64,000 bases of DNA from Platanthera guangdongensis (taxonomy: Eukaryota > Streptophyta > Magnoliopsida > Asparagales > Orchidaceae). The stretch lies in the NCBI GenBank assembly GCA_039583875.1, contig CM077151.1, forward strand, positions 111,246,609 through 111,310,608. The letters are read 5' to 3'. This document shows positions 1 through 10,514 of the stretch, piece by piece. How positions within the stretch are numbered: the stretch's first letter is position 1; every line of letters begins with the position of its first letter. The translations under genes were made by a program, and so were the position numbers. The notes beneath the pieces are model-generated. The model saw only the letters and a list, made by a program, of their open reading frames with translations. It ran no database searches and was not told where the DNA came from.

Positions 1-1
1 C

Positions 2-967
2 TTTGATGACGCGGAACCCGAAATAAAAGGTGTGGTAACCTTAGTTGTCGAGACTGGACTGGAATACCTTGTTTCAGAACCAATCAAGATCTGGAAGAAG
101 GAGGTCCTTGAATTTCTGAGTGCAGCTTCACTTGATGATACTGGACTCAAGATTAAGTACAGAGTTCATGGAACCAAAGTCAAGGTCACACCAAAAAGTC
201 TAAGGAAGGTATTTCAACTACCTAGAATAAAAGAGGAAGAAGATGTATCTGCTTCTAAGACTAGAGAGGCATTGAGATGGTGTGGACTGGATTCAAATCT
301 GAAAATTGGATCAGTTTTTCATAGAAAAGGGATGAACATCCAAGGGAAATTCTTATCTGAAATAGTTGGCAAGGTCATCCTGAGCAAGCCTGGAGGACAT
401 GACAGAATTTCAGCTCAGATGTTCAATTTGATGACTAGGATAATTTTCAAACTCAATACTGATTGGTCTGCTGTTATGTTTGACAAGATAAAAGAAAGTG
501 TGAAGAAGCCCAATCTGGGTAGAATACTAAGTCTTTACCTAGCTAGAAGTATACCTGGAGTAATGAACCAGGCTGCAGGTTCCAAGATCAACCACATGAG
601 AAGAATGGATTTGAGAATTTTCTCAAGATGGGATAGGGTGCTAACAAAGGAACTACCCACTCCAGAAAAGGAGACACCCCAGAAGAAAAAGAAAAAGACA
701 GCCACTGTGGCTCAAGAATCCTCTAGCAGCTCTGAAGAACAAGTGGTCTTTACACCTGATGATGAAGAGACAGGAAATGCTGGACAATCTCCAGCAAGAC
801 AAGAAGAAGCACAGAGGCAGGGGGAGCTAGCACAAGCAAGCCCAATTCACATGGATCCACTCCAGGGGGAGCCTCTACTTGTGGAAGAGTCAACTCCACT
901 AGAGAGTGAAAGGGCTACTCAAACCATTCTGGAGGTAATCACTGAAATTAATCAACCAATAACATGA
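2..967 (+). CDS. Partial retroelement-type ORF (plant transposon-domain-like), truncated at both ends
   Basis: The frame is open from the window edge (codon at 2-4) to a TGA at 965-967, so the real start lies upstream; the first internal GTG/ATG codons are not convincing starts. Residues 1-200 are globular and contain a VHG-x-KVKVTPKSLR-x-VFQLP-type segment (roughly residues 45-65), resembling the 'putative plant transposon protein' domain often carried 3' of pol in large plant Copia elements. The C-terminal third is low complexity: a Lys run (KKKKK), a Ser/Glu block and acidic Gln/Glu-rich sequence. The last codons and the stop come from the adjoining LTR (shared sequence starts at 960), so the native C-terminus is lost. 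Domain identity is inferred from pattern only. It could also be an unrelated plant mobile-domain protein. Confidence 0.4.
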   Translation, partial: FDDAEPEIKGVVTLVVETGLEYLVSEPIKIWKKEVLEFLSAASLDDTGLKIKYRVHGTKVKVTPKSLRKVFQLPRIKEEEDVSASKTREALRWCGLDSNLKIGSVFHRKGMNIQGKFLSEIVGKVILSKPGGHDRISAQMFNLMTRIIFKLNTDWSAVMFDKIKESVKKPNLGRILSLYLARSIPGVMNQAAGSKINHMRRMDLRIFSRWDRVLTKELPTPEKETPQKKKKKTATVAQESSSSSEEQVVFTPDDEETGNAGQSPARQEEAQRQGELAQASPIHMDPLQGEPLLVEESTPLESERATQTILEVITEINQPIT

Positions 968-2563
968 GGAAGGAATGGGTAAGGGAATCAACCAATAACA
1001 AAATAAGTACCTTGCGAAAGGGAACGCTGGGTGTAATCCCAACATAGTTCCTAGTGCCCCTTGAGAGCCCTTCACAGGGAATACCGGGGGCAGTCCTGGG
1101 TTAACGTAAACTATTTTATGAAGCTGAAAAGAGTAACTTAGTAATTAGGGTTGCACATTTCACAAACACTGTTTGCACCAGAAGTTAGATGGGATCTTCG
1201 GCTCGGATGGTTAAAAGATGGACTTTGGGTCCGGGGAGCTTCGGCTCGCTTGTTGAGACGGACGTTTTGGTCTGGAGAGCTTCGGCTCGGTTTTTGTTTA
1301 CGCTAAATTTGCATGCGCATAAAGGAAAGGAAATTAAGGTGGTGGGTCTTCGGTATTGGAGGGTCGATGCACCGACGCCAATACGTTGACTCGGCAAGTG
1401 TGGTTAGCACTTCACCAACAGAAGTCCGGTGCGCCAGCCGGCAAGAGTACGCAGGAGTCCGCTTCGTGCACCAAGCGTTGAGGTGTACGATAGGTCTGAC
1501 CGGTAGTGCTTTACTGGTTTAGAGGTGGGCGAGGCCCAACCCACCGCTTCCGTCTGCCACTACGGAGGTATCCAGGGAGGTTACGGCTCCAGAAAGGGGG
1601 AACTAAAGGTCTGTGTGCACAGAGTCGGGTGTGTGTGTTGCACTTGCATGATCCATCATACCCACTTGCATGTCATAGCATAATCGTTTCCTTTAACCTT
1701 GACACCTAAAGTATAAGTGGAATGGGACGCTTATACTTTAGGACCTGCAAAACGACCCCTTGGTCTATAAGCTTGTGTGGGCAAGTTTATAAATTAAGGT
1801 TAATTTTGGATATATATATTTACTACTGTTTGATAACCGACACCCCAACGTATAAATTGGTATGGGACTTTTTATACGATGGGAGCCTTGCAGAAGACCC
1901 CTTGGCTTATGTGTTTTCACATAAGTGAAGGTTACTTTTCATATTTCAGCTTATTGTCTTTACATGCTATAGAATTTGCTAGTATAGGACCGCTGTCATC
2001 TGCTTTTGATATTCTCCACCTTCAAGTCCTCCCCTTTCTTCCTCTCCGCTCGGTGCCTAGGAGCCGTGGGGGAAGGGGCGGGGGATGATAGGACTTAGTC
2101 TTTTAGACTAACGGTTTTCGAACCGCATCATTTAGGGGATCGTGGAGACCAGCATGGAGGAGCAGCCCCAGAGACCGGTGCGCTTGGAGGTGGGGCAGTC
2201 TAGCTCCGGAGTTCATACAGCCGGGACCGTGAGTCTCGACCTTGAGTAGTTTTTCTGCTTCCGCATGAGTGATTTTTGTAGTGAGGATATGATGTACCGG
2301 GCATAAGCCCGTATTTTGCTACTCTGATGTTTTATTCTGTGGACACTCCCTTCGTGGAGTTATATTTATTATGACATGTGATTCTCTGTGGACTGCAATT
2401 TCGCATTTACATTATTGTGCTACTTTTCTGCAATCGAATTGGCCGGCAGAATCGGCACTTTGTGGTGATGACCCTTCAGGGCGTGAAGGAGTCACCGCAA
2501 AACGGCGGTTCTGGGCCTAAGACCCCGGTGTCGAAAAGAGAAAAAAAAAGGGGGGGTCTTACA
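960..2563 (+). repeat. Truncated 5' LTR of chromovirus I
   Basis: About 1.6 kb, nearly identical to the last 1.6 kb of the 3' LTR (8912-10514). It ends ...TCTTACA and is followed by A-G and the PBS. Internal features are three copies of GGAGCTTCGGCTCG-like sequence (1194-1290) and a hairpin cluster at 1706-1925. The missing ~3.7 kb of U3 means this copy probably lacks the promoter. Short frames within it (for example 1189-1397 on either strand) are not genes. Confidence 0.88.
1706..1925 (+). other. Cluster of four hairpins in the LTR (duplicated hairpin pair)
   Basis: Hairpin A (1706-1741) has a perfect 12-bp stem, CTAAAGTATAAG / CTTATACTTTAG, with a 12-nt loop. Hairpin B (1766-1791) pairs TATAAGCTTG with CAAGTTTATA. 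Hairpin C (1849-1878) pairs CGTATAAA with TTTATACG. Hairpin D (1906-1925) pairs CTTATGTG with CACATAAG around TTTT. A-B and C-D look like two diverged copies of one module: each pair is joined by a segment containing GACCCCTTGG. The same four are present in the 3' LTR at 9656-9877. The position near the transcript 3' end suggests an RNA structure, but function is unknown. Confidence 0.6.
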
Positions 2564-2565
2564 AG

Positions 2566-2577
2566 TGGTATCAGAGC
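2566..2577 (+). other. Primer-binding site (initiator tRNA-Met type), chromovirus I
   Basis: TGGTATCAGAGC lies 2 nt after the LTR end at 2563. This is the usual PBS of chromoviruses and many Copia elements, complementary to the 3' end of initiator tRNA-Met. It fixes the 5' LTR boundary and the plus orientation. Confidence 0.9.
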
Positions 2578-2846
2578 AGACCTCGATCGAAATGTAGCAG
2601 TCCACAACCCTAGGTCACCCCCGCGCGAGTTTAGTTTGGGGACAAACTAAGCAGCGGAAGCAGTGGTGTGCCCATAAGGGGAATCACATGTAAAGTCCAC
2701 CTTTTCATTAATTCCACTTGTTCTTCAGCTAGCAATTGGAAATCTTTTTTTTGTAGCTTGCGGCAAACCCTGCCCCAGCAGGGAGCACCTCCGGTTGCGA
2801 AAATCCCATCTTATAATTCTCTAGTCAATGAGTTAGACTCAACCCA
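2578..2846 (+). other. Leader remnant and internal-deletion junction
   Basis: About 270 bp of untranslated leader and possibly a scrap of gag follow the PBS. No gag, zinc-knuckle, protease or RT motif can be read in any frame. At 2847 the sequence switches abruptly to the RT/RNase H connection (GLAGYY motif in frame), so roughly 2.5-3 kb of a normal element is missing at this point. Confidence 0.7.
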
Positions 2847-5099
2847 CTAGGACTTGCCGGTTACTACTGGAAGTTCGTGGAGGGATTCTCTCGAATCGCC
2901 CTCCCGCTCACATCTTTGACGAAGAAGGAGGTACCTTTCGTGTGGACCCCGCAGTGCCAGACAGCTTTCCAGGAGTTGAAGGACCGACTCACCTCGGCTC
3001 CCATACTCGCTCTTCCCTCGGGGAGGGAAGGATTTCAGGTCTACTCTGATGCTTCCTACCAGGGTATGGGAGCTGTATTGATGCAGAAGGGCCATGTGAT
3101 AGCATATGCGTCTCGCCAGTTGAAGAAGCATGAACAGAACTATCCGGTGCACGACCTTGAGATGGGGGCGGTCGTTTTTGCCTTGAAGGTCTGGCGCCAC
3201 TACCTTTATGGAGTCCACTGCGACATCTACTCCGACCACAAGAACCTGAAATACGTGGACACGCAGAAGGAACTGAACATCAGACAGAGGCGCTAGGTGG
3301 AGTTCCTAGCAGATTATCAGTATGAGATGCACTACCACCCAGGGAAGGCAAACGTGGTGGCCGACGCATTGAGTCGGAGGGCTGCCACTTCCGAGGTCGG
3401 GCCCCAGGTTATGTCTATGGAGCTGGTGAGGAGATTGGAGGATATGCACATCGCACTGGTGTCATCCGAAGACCACGAGCTTTACATGGAATATTTAGCT
3501 GCGGTGAGTGTTACAGACGATATCCGGGAAAGAGTCAGAGAGGGACAGAGGCGAGATGTCAAATTGGAGCCGATATTCTGGGCCTTAGAGAACGGTGCAG
3601 CAGGAGATTACACGATGAGGGATGGTGTGGTATGCTTTAGAGGTCGGACTTATATACCGGAAGGAGGCCAGGTCCGGGAAGATATTATGGCGGAGGCCCA
3701 CCACAGCAGATACTCGGTGCACCCGGGCATCACGAAGATGACTGCGGATTTGAAGAAGACTATGTACTGGCCTGGCATGAAGAAGGATATCACTCGGTTT
3801 GTGACCCACTGCGAAGCTTGTCAGCTAGTGAAGGCAGAGTGCAAAAACCCTGCGGGGTTGTTGCAACCACTCCCGGTACCAGAGTGGAAGTTCGAAGACA
3901 TCACGATGGATTTTATTCACGGACTCCCCCGATCACGAACAGGGAATGACTCAATTTGGGTCATCGTCGATCGGTTGACCAAGGTAGCCAGGTTCATTCC
4001 GATCAGGAAGGACTACGCTGTGGGAGTATTAGTACGGAGATTTGTGGAGCAGTTCATTCGATATCACGGGGTGCCCAAGACGATCGTGTCGGATCGGGAT
4101 GGCTGGTTCACTTCCATGGAGTGGAGATCCGTGCAAGCGTACTTAGGCTCGCGATTGACCTCCAGCACTGCATTTTATCCCCAGACGGACGGGCAGACAG
4201 AACGCACCAACCGGACGCTCGAAGACCTTTTGAGGCTATGCATTTTGGACCGCGGGGAACCGTGGGAGAAACTCTTACCCCTGGTCGAGTTCTCCTATAA
4301 CAACAGCTACCAGTCCAGCATCAGAATGGCGCCTTACGAAGCCTTGTACGGAAGGAGATGCCGGACCCCGCTTTCTTGGGTTCAGGATGAAGATCCGAAG
4401 GTGTTGGGATCAGAGTGTGTTGAAGACACCGAGGCTCAGGTGAGGCTGATCAGAGACAGGATGCTAGAGGCGCAGAGTAGACAGGCTAAGTACTATGACG
4501 CCCGGCATCGGCAGGTGGAGTTCAAGGTAGGAGACCGGGTGTTTTTGAAGATCCGGCCCATGCATGGAGTCTCGCGGGTGCGTGGTCAGAGGAAGAAGCT
4601 CAGCCCTAGGTACATAGGCCCTTACAGGATCCTGGAGCGGATCGGGCCCCTAGCCTACAGGCTGGAGTTACCACCAGAGCTGGAAGCGTTGCACGACGTC
4701 TTCCATATTTCTTTGATGAGGAGGGCTCTGCTACGCCCAGAGCAGCAGATTTTGACCACCGAAGGGCCGGTAGCTTCAGACCGGTCAGTTTGTTTGGAGC
4801 CGGTTAGGATCGACGACCGAGGAGTACGGGTCTTGCGACGCAAGAAGGTCCCACTAGTCAAGGTCCTATGGAGGAACCACGGCCAGGAGGAGCATACCTG
4901 GGAGCCGCAGGACCTGATGCGACAAAGATACCCAGAGCTGTTCCGTCAGGTATACCTCACAAACCCCTCAAGATGTTTTAATTATTTTCCTACTTTAACT
5001 AGTAAGGGCTGCTTTAGGCGGGTAGAGGCTTATCTTTTATTTATTGGGGGCTTATCTTTTGTTTATTGGGATCTTGGCTTCAACAATTTGGTGAATTGA
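2847..5099 (+). pseudogene. Chromovirus I pol remnant: RNase H, integrase, chromodomain
   Basis: Reads in one frame from the RT/RNase H connection (GLAGYY at 2850) through an RNase H-like domain ([19 protein letters not shown]), the integrase HHCC finger (H...HPGITKM...CEACQLVKAEC), the DDE core (MDFIHGLP, SDRDGWF, and the Glu after PQTDGQTERTN), the GPF/Y-like C-terminus (LGxx...SPRYIGPYRIL) and a chromodomain ending WEPQDLMRQRYPELF. A TAG at 3294-3296 replaces the Trp expected in the RQRRW motif. Gag, protease and the RT core are absent, so the element cannot be autonomous. The frame continues past YPELF into about 50 residues of non-homologous tail. The fold class is clear; the clade (Tekay/Del-like) is inferred from the chromodomain and PBS. 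Confidence 0.88.
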
Positions 5100-5243
5100 A
5101 CATAGATTTAGGTTTCCCTTAAAACCTAGTTTAGAAAACATGGCGTCGTGATGGGATGTTACAAGTTTCCTTCTTCGGTAGAAAATTTCCGCGGGCGTAA
5201 CCTTGATTTCGGGGATGAAATCTTTATTTTGTTTATTGGGATT
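5100..5243 (+). other. 3' untranslated segment before the 3' LTR
   Basis: Noncoding. It holds the TTCGGGGATGAAAT motif (about 5202-5217), which chromoviruses commonly carry shortly before the polypurine tract. A TTTGTTTATTGGGAT stretch occurs just before the LTR (5229-5243) and again at about 5053-5067. GGGATGTTACA at 5153-5163 is the exact reverse complement of the first 11 bases of the LTR at 5244. No classical purine-only tract is obvious. Confidence 0.55.
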
Positions 5244-8200
5244 TGTAACATCCCATTTCCAACTAGACCCCTAGGTGTGGTTTTGTCATGGCTGGGTCAT
5301 GACAAACCCTAGGAAGCCAGGAATGGGCCAAGAGGTAGGAGACAAAGTGGGGAAACTCATCATGGTCTGCCAATAGTAGAACTCTAAGCAATGGTTTAGG
5401 ATGATCATGGGCTACACCTTGACCTCAAGACCCTACCATAACACCCCCTAATACCTTGGGAGGCCCTTTAGAGCCATAAGGACTCATTGGGGTCAACCAA
5501 AGAGGCTCAGTTGACCAAGGTCAACCCTAGCCCTTAAGGGGTCAAACTAGCCTACTTAGGGTCAATTGACCTACTCCTAGCCTAGAGGACCCCACCTATG
5601 CCCTCCTAACCCTAAATTGAGGTCAATGGGTCACTAAGGACACATTGGGGCCAGCCCTAGAGGCCAGGTTGACCCAAGTCAACTCAAGCTCCTAATCTGG
5701 TCAAAGTACCCTTACTAAGGGTATGTGACCTCCAAAGTGCAGGGTAACCCTAAATAACCCTACCTAGACCTTAGGGGAAGCCAATAGGTCACCAAGGACC
5801 CATAGGGGTCAACCCAATTGGTCATGTTGACCCAAGTCAACTCTAGCCCTAAAATGGTCAAAGTGCCCTTACCAAGGGACATGTGACCACCAAGATGCCC
5901 AACCAACCCTATTCAAGTAATCCTAGACCTTAAGAGAGTCCAATGGGCCACTAAAAACCCAATGGGGTCAACCCAGATGGTCAAATTGGCCCAGGTCAAA
6001 CCTCATTTAAGCCAAGTCAAACCTAGCCCAAAAGCGCTAACCCAAGCCCAAGTCACTTCTTCCTTAGGCTAACCCCATTTCCATGTTCATCATAACCAAG
6101 TGGGCTGCATTTAGCTTATGGGGTTGACCAGTCAACCAGGGGTGACTAGGAGAGAGAAGGAAGCTTCCCTCCATGTTAATGGAGGAGAGAGAAGATGGGG
6201 GAGAGGAAGGGGAGAGTGGAAAGCCGGCCAAGGAGATCAACAGCCACCATTTATGGCTGCAATCAACTCCTCTAGGGAAGAGGAGTTGATTCCAGCCATT
6301 TCCCGGCCACCAAGAGGAAGATTCAGCCCCCCCCCCCCACTCAACCCGAGCCAAGCCTTCAAGGGCATTAATGGCCATTGATGTTTGGCCTCTCCCCTCC
6401 CCCAACTGATGATTTATACACCATCAGTGACATGAGAGGATCCCTTCCCATCGTTTACCGTAGGAATTCAGGCAACTTGACTGCACTGTTGCAGAAATCC
6501 GGCCGGCGGCACCACCACCATGGCAACCCGAAGATCGACTCGCATTCAGGCCGCCAGGAAGGTCCTCTCCCTCTCCTTAACTCACGGGTAGATCATAGGA
6601 CTACTTAGGTTGAAGTTTCGGGCTCAATTGAGCCCGATCCAAACCAGGAATTTTCATGGTTTTCGGCTAAACGCATTTGCTAGAACCGCCGGAAAACGCC
6701 TCTCCGGCGGCAGAGCCACCGCCTGGCGATAGCCCCCACCTCAACGGAGGTGGTGGTGGCGGTGGCCGGCCGGGGAAGGGGCTGGATGGCCGGCGGCAGC
6801 CGCTTGAAGTCGGCCCAAGAAAAATGCATCCTGGCCATCGGCTCAACGAAGGAGATGAACGGATCCCGTTCATCTGCGCCAAGATTCGTGCTCCATCAGA
6901 AATTAAACTATAGGAATCATTTTCTTGATTATTTCATTTCTGTCACACTATATACACTAAATGGTTTTAATTTTTAAAAATACTTAGGCCCCTCTGCAGA
7001 AAAAGTCACCAACACAAACGTTGTAGCCCTCTGAGTCTAATTTATTTTAAAATTTGTTTGAACCCATTTGGGTGGATGGTCTGACCAGGGCACCCATTTT
7101 GGTGGGACATACCCTTAGGGATAGACAGTCATTAAACTGAGTGCCCACACTTCATCCCTAGCCCAAATCAATTGAAATTTTGGCAGGTAGCCTAACCTAG
7201 CTATACCTAGGGCCTGCCCAAAACTCAAAATTTTTGGACACACTTTTCCTAAAGTTTTTGATTTTATTTAATAAAGCTAGGGTAATTTAATTAAGTAGTC
7301 AAATTACCTCCAAACCCTCCCAAATTTTGGGGAGTGGTCCCTGGCTTCAAGACCTAGTCCTGTACAAACTTTGGACTCATTTGGATATGGTTTGGTTAGG
7401 GAATCAACAAACCCTAGTGTGGCCCAAAGGTGGTATTTTTGTTCAAAAAGTGCACTTTTGATTTTGAGTGACCAAATCACCTCAACAGAGGCTGAAATTT
7501 GGGACACTTACTTGCTTTGGCATTTATCACCTCCCCATGGAATGTGGGTTAGTGTGGAATTGATTTGCCCTAAGTTCCTTGGCCAAACCCTAAGGAAGGA
7601 CCTTTTTGCCTTGTGAAGGGCATGAGTCCTAAACACCTTGGATGAACATCAAGTTTTGCATGGAGGGTCCTAGGGTATATAAAACCCTCTGGTAAAAATA
7701 TTAAATAATTTTGAAAAGGATAGGGTCCACAAAACCCTAACCCTAGCTTAGGACATAAAACTTGTAGTGTTAGTTTAGGTTAGCTAAACTTCTTGAAATT
7801 TAATCAAATTTGGGTAGTGAGGGAATAAGGATATTTTGAGCCTCTGGTAATTTATTTGGGAAGTTTTGATCATTATTTGTAGCACTTCATTTGTAACCAA
7901 TAGGATTGCCCTAATTAATAATTTGGCTATTATGATCTCACTGCCCATTGAAAGGGCATGAAACATTGGCAGAGATAGGATTAGACCATACTGATCATGT
8001 ATGATTTTTGATAGAATTTTTGGATACCTAGTTAGGGCATCTACTTCACAAGTGCATTACTTTGGTTACATACTAAATAATTCTTACAAGAGCTCAATAC
8101 TTGTTGAAAAATTATGAAACTTGACACATAGTGTTCCTAGTTCATTATTATCATGTCAGGAATTTTTGTGGAAATTTTTGATGGATAATTAGTATACTTT

Positions 8201-10514
8201 GTTCATTAACCCATAACTTGAAATTTCATGAGAAAATCAAGTATAGCCTTATTATTAAATTATAAATTATGAAACTTTTTCTAGGGTATTTGTAGGCCAT
8301 CATAATCATCCGTGAATTTTCTTTGAATTTGTGGAGGTATTATTGCTGTAAAATCTTTTAAAATGACTTTTTATGAGATATATTTGAAATTAAATTTAAG
8401 GGCCTAAACCTTGCTGAAAAATTTGAATACTTAGGTTTTATAGTTGATTATGCATTTTGTAATTAACATAAATTTATTGGAATATTATCTTGTCTGAAAT
8501 TGGTACTTCATGTTCAAACTTAGGCTTTTTGGATACTAGAATAAATAAATAAATTATCAGACAAATTAGGAAAATTATGAATTTCTGGATTTATGCTACA
8601 AATATCATTTTAGCCCTCTAATAATTATCATAGGGGTACTGGATGAGTATTTCATGTACTTCCCTTTTTACGGGTCATGTAGCTTAAGTGGTCTGCATAT
8701 AGCAAAACTGCAGGAAATCATTTTGGATATGAATTAGAGCACGTGTGATGGGTCTTGTTGGTTTGCTGAAAGGATAAGTAGAATTGGGTGCATCTTGGAA
8801 GATAAGTGAGTAGGGTGTTACTTTGTCTAGAGTTTAGAGGCGCTCGGGTCCGACGAAAGATCGTCCTCCCCGAGGTGAGTGGAGTCAAATCACCCTAGGA
8901 TTAGCCTATCGTAACATGAGGAAGGAATGGGTAAGGGAATCAACCAATAACAAAATAAGTAACTTACGAAAGAGAACGCTGGGCGTAATCCCAACATAGT
9001 TCCTAGTGCCCCTTGAGAGCCCTTCACAGGGAATACCGGGGGCAGTCCTGGGTTAACGTAAACTGTTTTATGAAGCTGAAAAGAGTAACTTAGTAATTAG
9101 GGTTGCACATTTCACAAACACTGTTGGCACCAGAAGTTATCTGGGAGCTTCGGCTCGGATGGTTAAAAGACGGACTTTGGGTCCGGGGAGCTTCGGCTCG
9201 CTTGTTGAGACGGACGTTTTGGTCCGGGGAGCTTCGGCTCGGTTTTTGTTTACGCTAAATTTGCATGTGAATAATGGAAAGGAAATTAAGGTGGTGGGTC
9301 TTCGATATTGGAGGGTCGATGCACCAACGCCAATACGTTGACTCGGCAAGTGTGGTTAGCACTTCGCCAACAGAAGTCCGGTGCGCCAGCCGGCAAGAGT
9401 ACGCAGGAGTCCGCTTCGTGCACCAAGCGTTGAGGCGTACGATAGGTCTGACCGGTAGTGCTTTACTGGTTTAGAGGTGGGCGAGGCCCAACCCACCGCT
9501 TCCGTCTGCCACTACGGAGGTATCCTGGGAGGTTACGGCTCCAGAAAGGGGGAACTATAGGTCTGTGTGCACAGAGTCGTGTGTGTGTTGCACTTGCATG
9601 ATCCATCATACCCACTTGCATGTCATAGCATAATCGTTTCCTTTAACCTTGACACCTAAAGTATAAGTGGAATGGGACGCTTATACTTTAGGACCTGCAA
9701 AACGACCCCTTGGTCTATAAGCTTGTGTGGGCAAGTTTATAAATTAAGGTTAATTTTGGATATATATATATTTACTGCTGTTTGATAACCGACACCCCAA
9801 CGTATAAATTGGTATGTGACTTTTTATACGATGGGAGCCTTGCAGAAGACCCCTTGGCTTATGTGTTTTCACATAAGTGAAGATTACTTTTCATATTTCA
9901 GCTTATTGTCTTTACATGCTATAGAATTTGCTAGTATAGGACCGCTGCCATCTGCTTTTGATATTCTCCACCTTCAATTCCTCCCCTTTCTTCCTCTCCG
10001 CTCGGTGCCTAGGAGCCGTGGGGGAAGGGGCGGGGGATGATAGGACTTAGTCTTTTAGACTAACGATTTTTGAACCGCATCATTTAGGGGATCGTGGAGA
10101 CCAGCATGGAGGAGCAGCCCCAGAGACCGGTGCGCTTGGAGGTGGGGCAGTCTAGCTCCGGAGTTCATACAGCCGGGACCGTGAGTCTCGACCTTGAGTA
10201 GTTTTTCTGCTTCCGCATGAGTGATTTTTGTAGTGAGGATATGATGTACCGGGCATAAGCCCGTATTTTGCTACTCTGATGTTTTATTCTGTGGACACTC
10301 CCTTCGTGGAGTTATATTTATTACGACATGTGATTCTCTCTGGACTTCAATTTCGCATTTACATTATTGTGCTACTTTTCTGCGATCGAATTGGCCGGCA
10401 GAATCGGCACTTTGTGGTGATGACCCTTCAGGGCGTGAAGGAGTCACCGCAAAACGGCGGTTCTGGGCCTAAGACCCCGGTGTCAAAAAGAGAAAAAAAA
10501 GGGGGGGTCTTACA
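5244..10514 (+). repeat. Full-length 3' LTR of chromovirus I (5.27 kb)
   Basis: Starts TGTAACATCCC and ends GGGGGTCTTACA, giving TGTAA...TTACA ends. The last 1.6 kb matches the 5' LTR. The first 3.7 kb is seen only here and contains a degenerate ~160-bp tandem repeat (5464-6030), a C9 run near 6330, GC-rich sequence at 6640-6880, and then AT-rich sequence to 8900. No protein-coding frame of substance was found; short frames on both strands are chance. An LTR longer than the surviving internal region is unusual, although some Tekay/Del elements have LTRs of several kb. Confidence 0.8.
5464..6030 (+). repeat. Degenerate ~160-bp tandem repeat in U3 of the chromovirus I LTR
   Basis: Three and a half to four diverged units, each containing GTCAAC-rich blocks (GGGGTCAACC, GTTGACCCAAGTCAACTC), then AGTGCCCTTAC-like and ATGTGACCACCAA-like blocks. 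Approximate unit starts are 5464, 5622, 5773 and 5935. Period and copy number are by eye. Confidence 0.6.

Larger units (their letters stand above)
960..10514 (+). mobile_element. Chromovirus I (Ty3/Gypsy), 5'-truncated and internally deleted
   Basis: The two LTR copies (960-2563 and 8912-10514) are collinear and end in the same TCTTACA. An initiator-Met-type PBS follows the first, and an RNase H-integrase-chromodomain remnant lies between them. The 3' LTR is full length (5244-10514); the 5' LTR keeps only its last 1.6 kb. Gag, protease and most of RT are missing between about 2846 and 2847. The 3' LTR edge falls exactly in the protease codons of a minus-strand Tat-type element, so this element inserted into that one. 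The matching left target duplication was lost with the truncation. A hand comparison of the first ~360 bp of the LTR overlap gives about 15 differences. Confidence 0.85.

Noticed and set aside
3294..3296. Programmed stop readthrough in pol
   Set aside because: Chromoviruses encode one continuous pol, and the TAG sits on a conserved Trp. Several elements here show the same decay type, so mutation is simpler.
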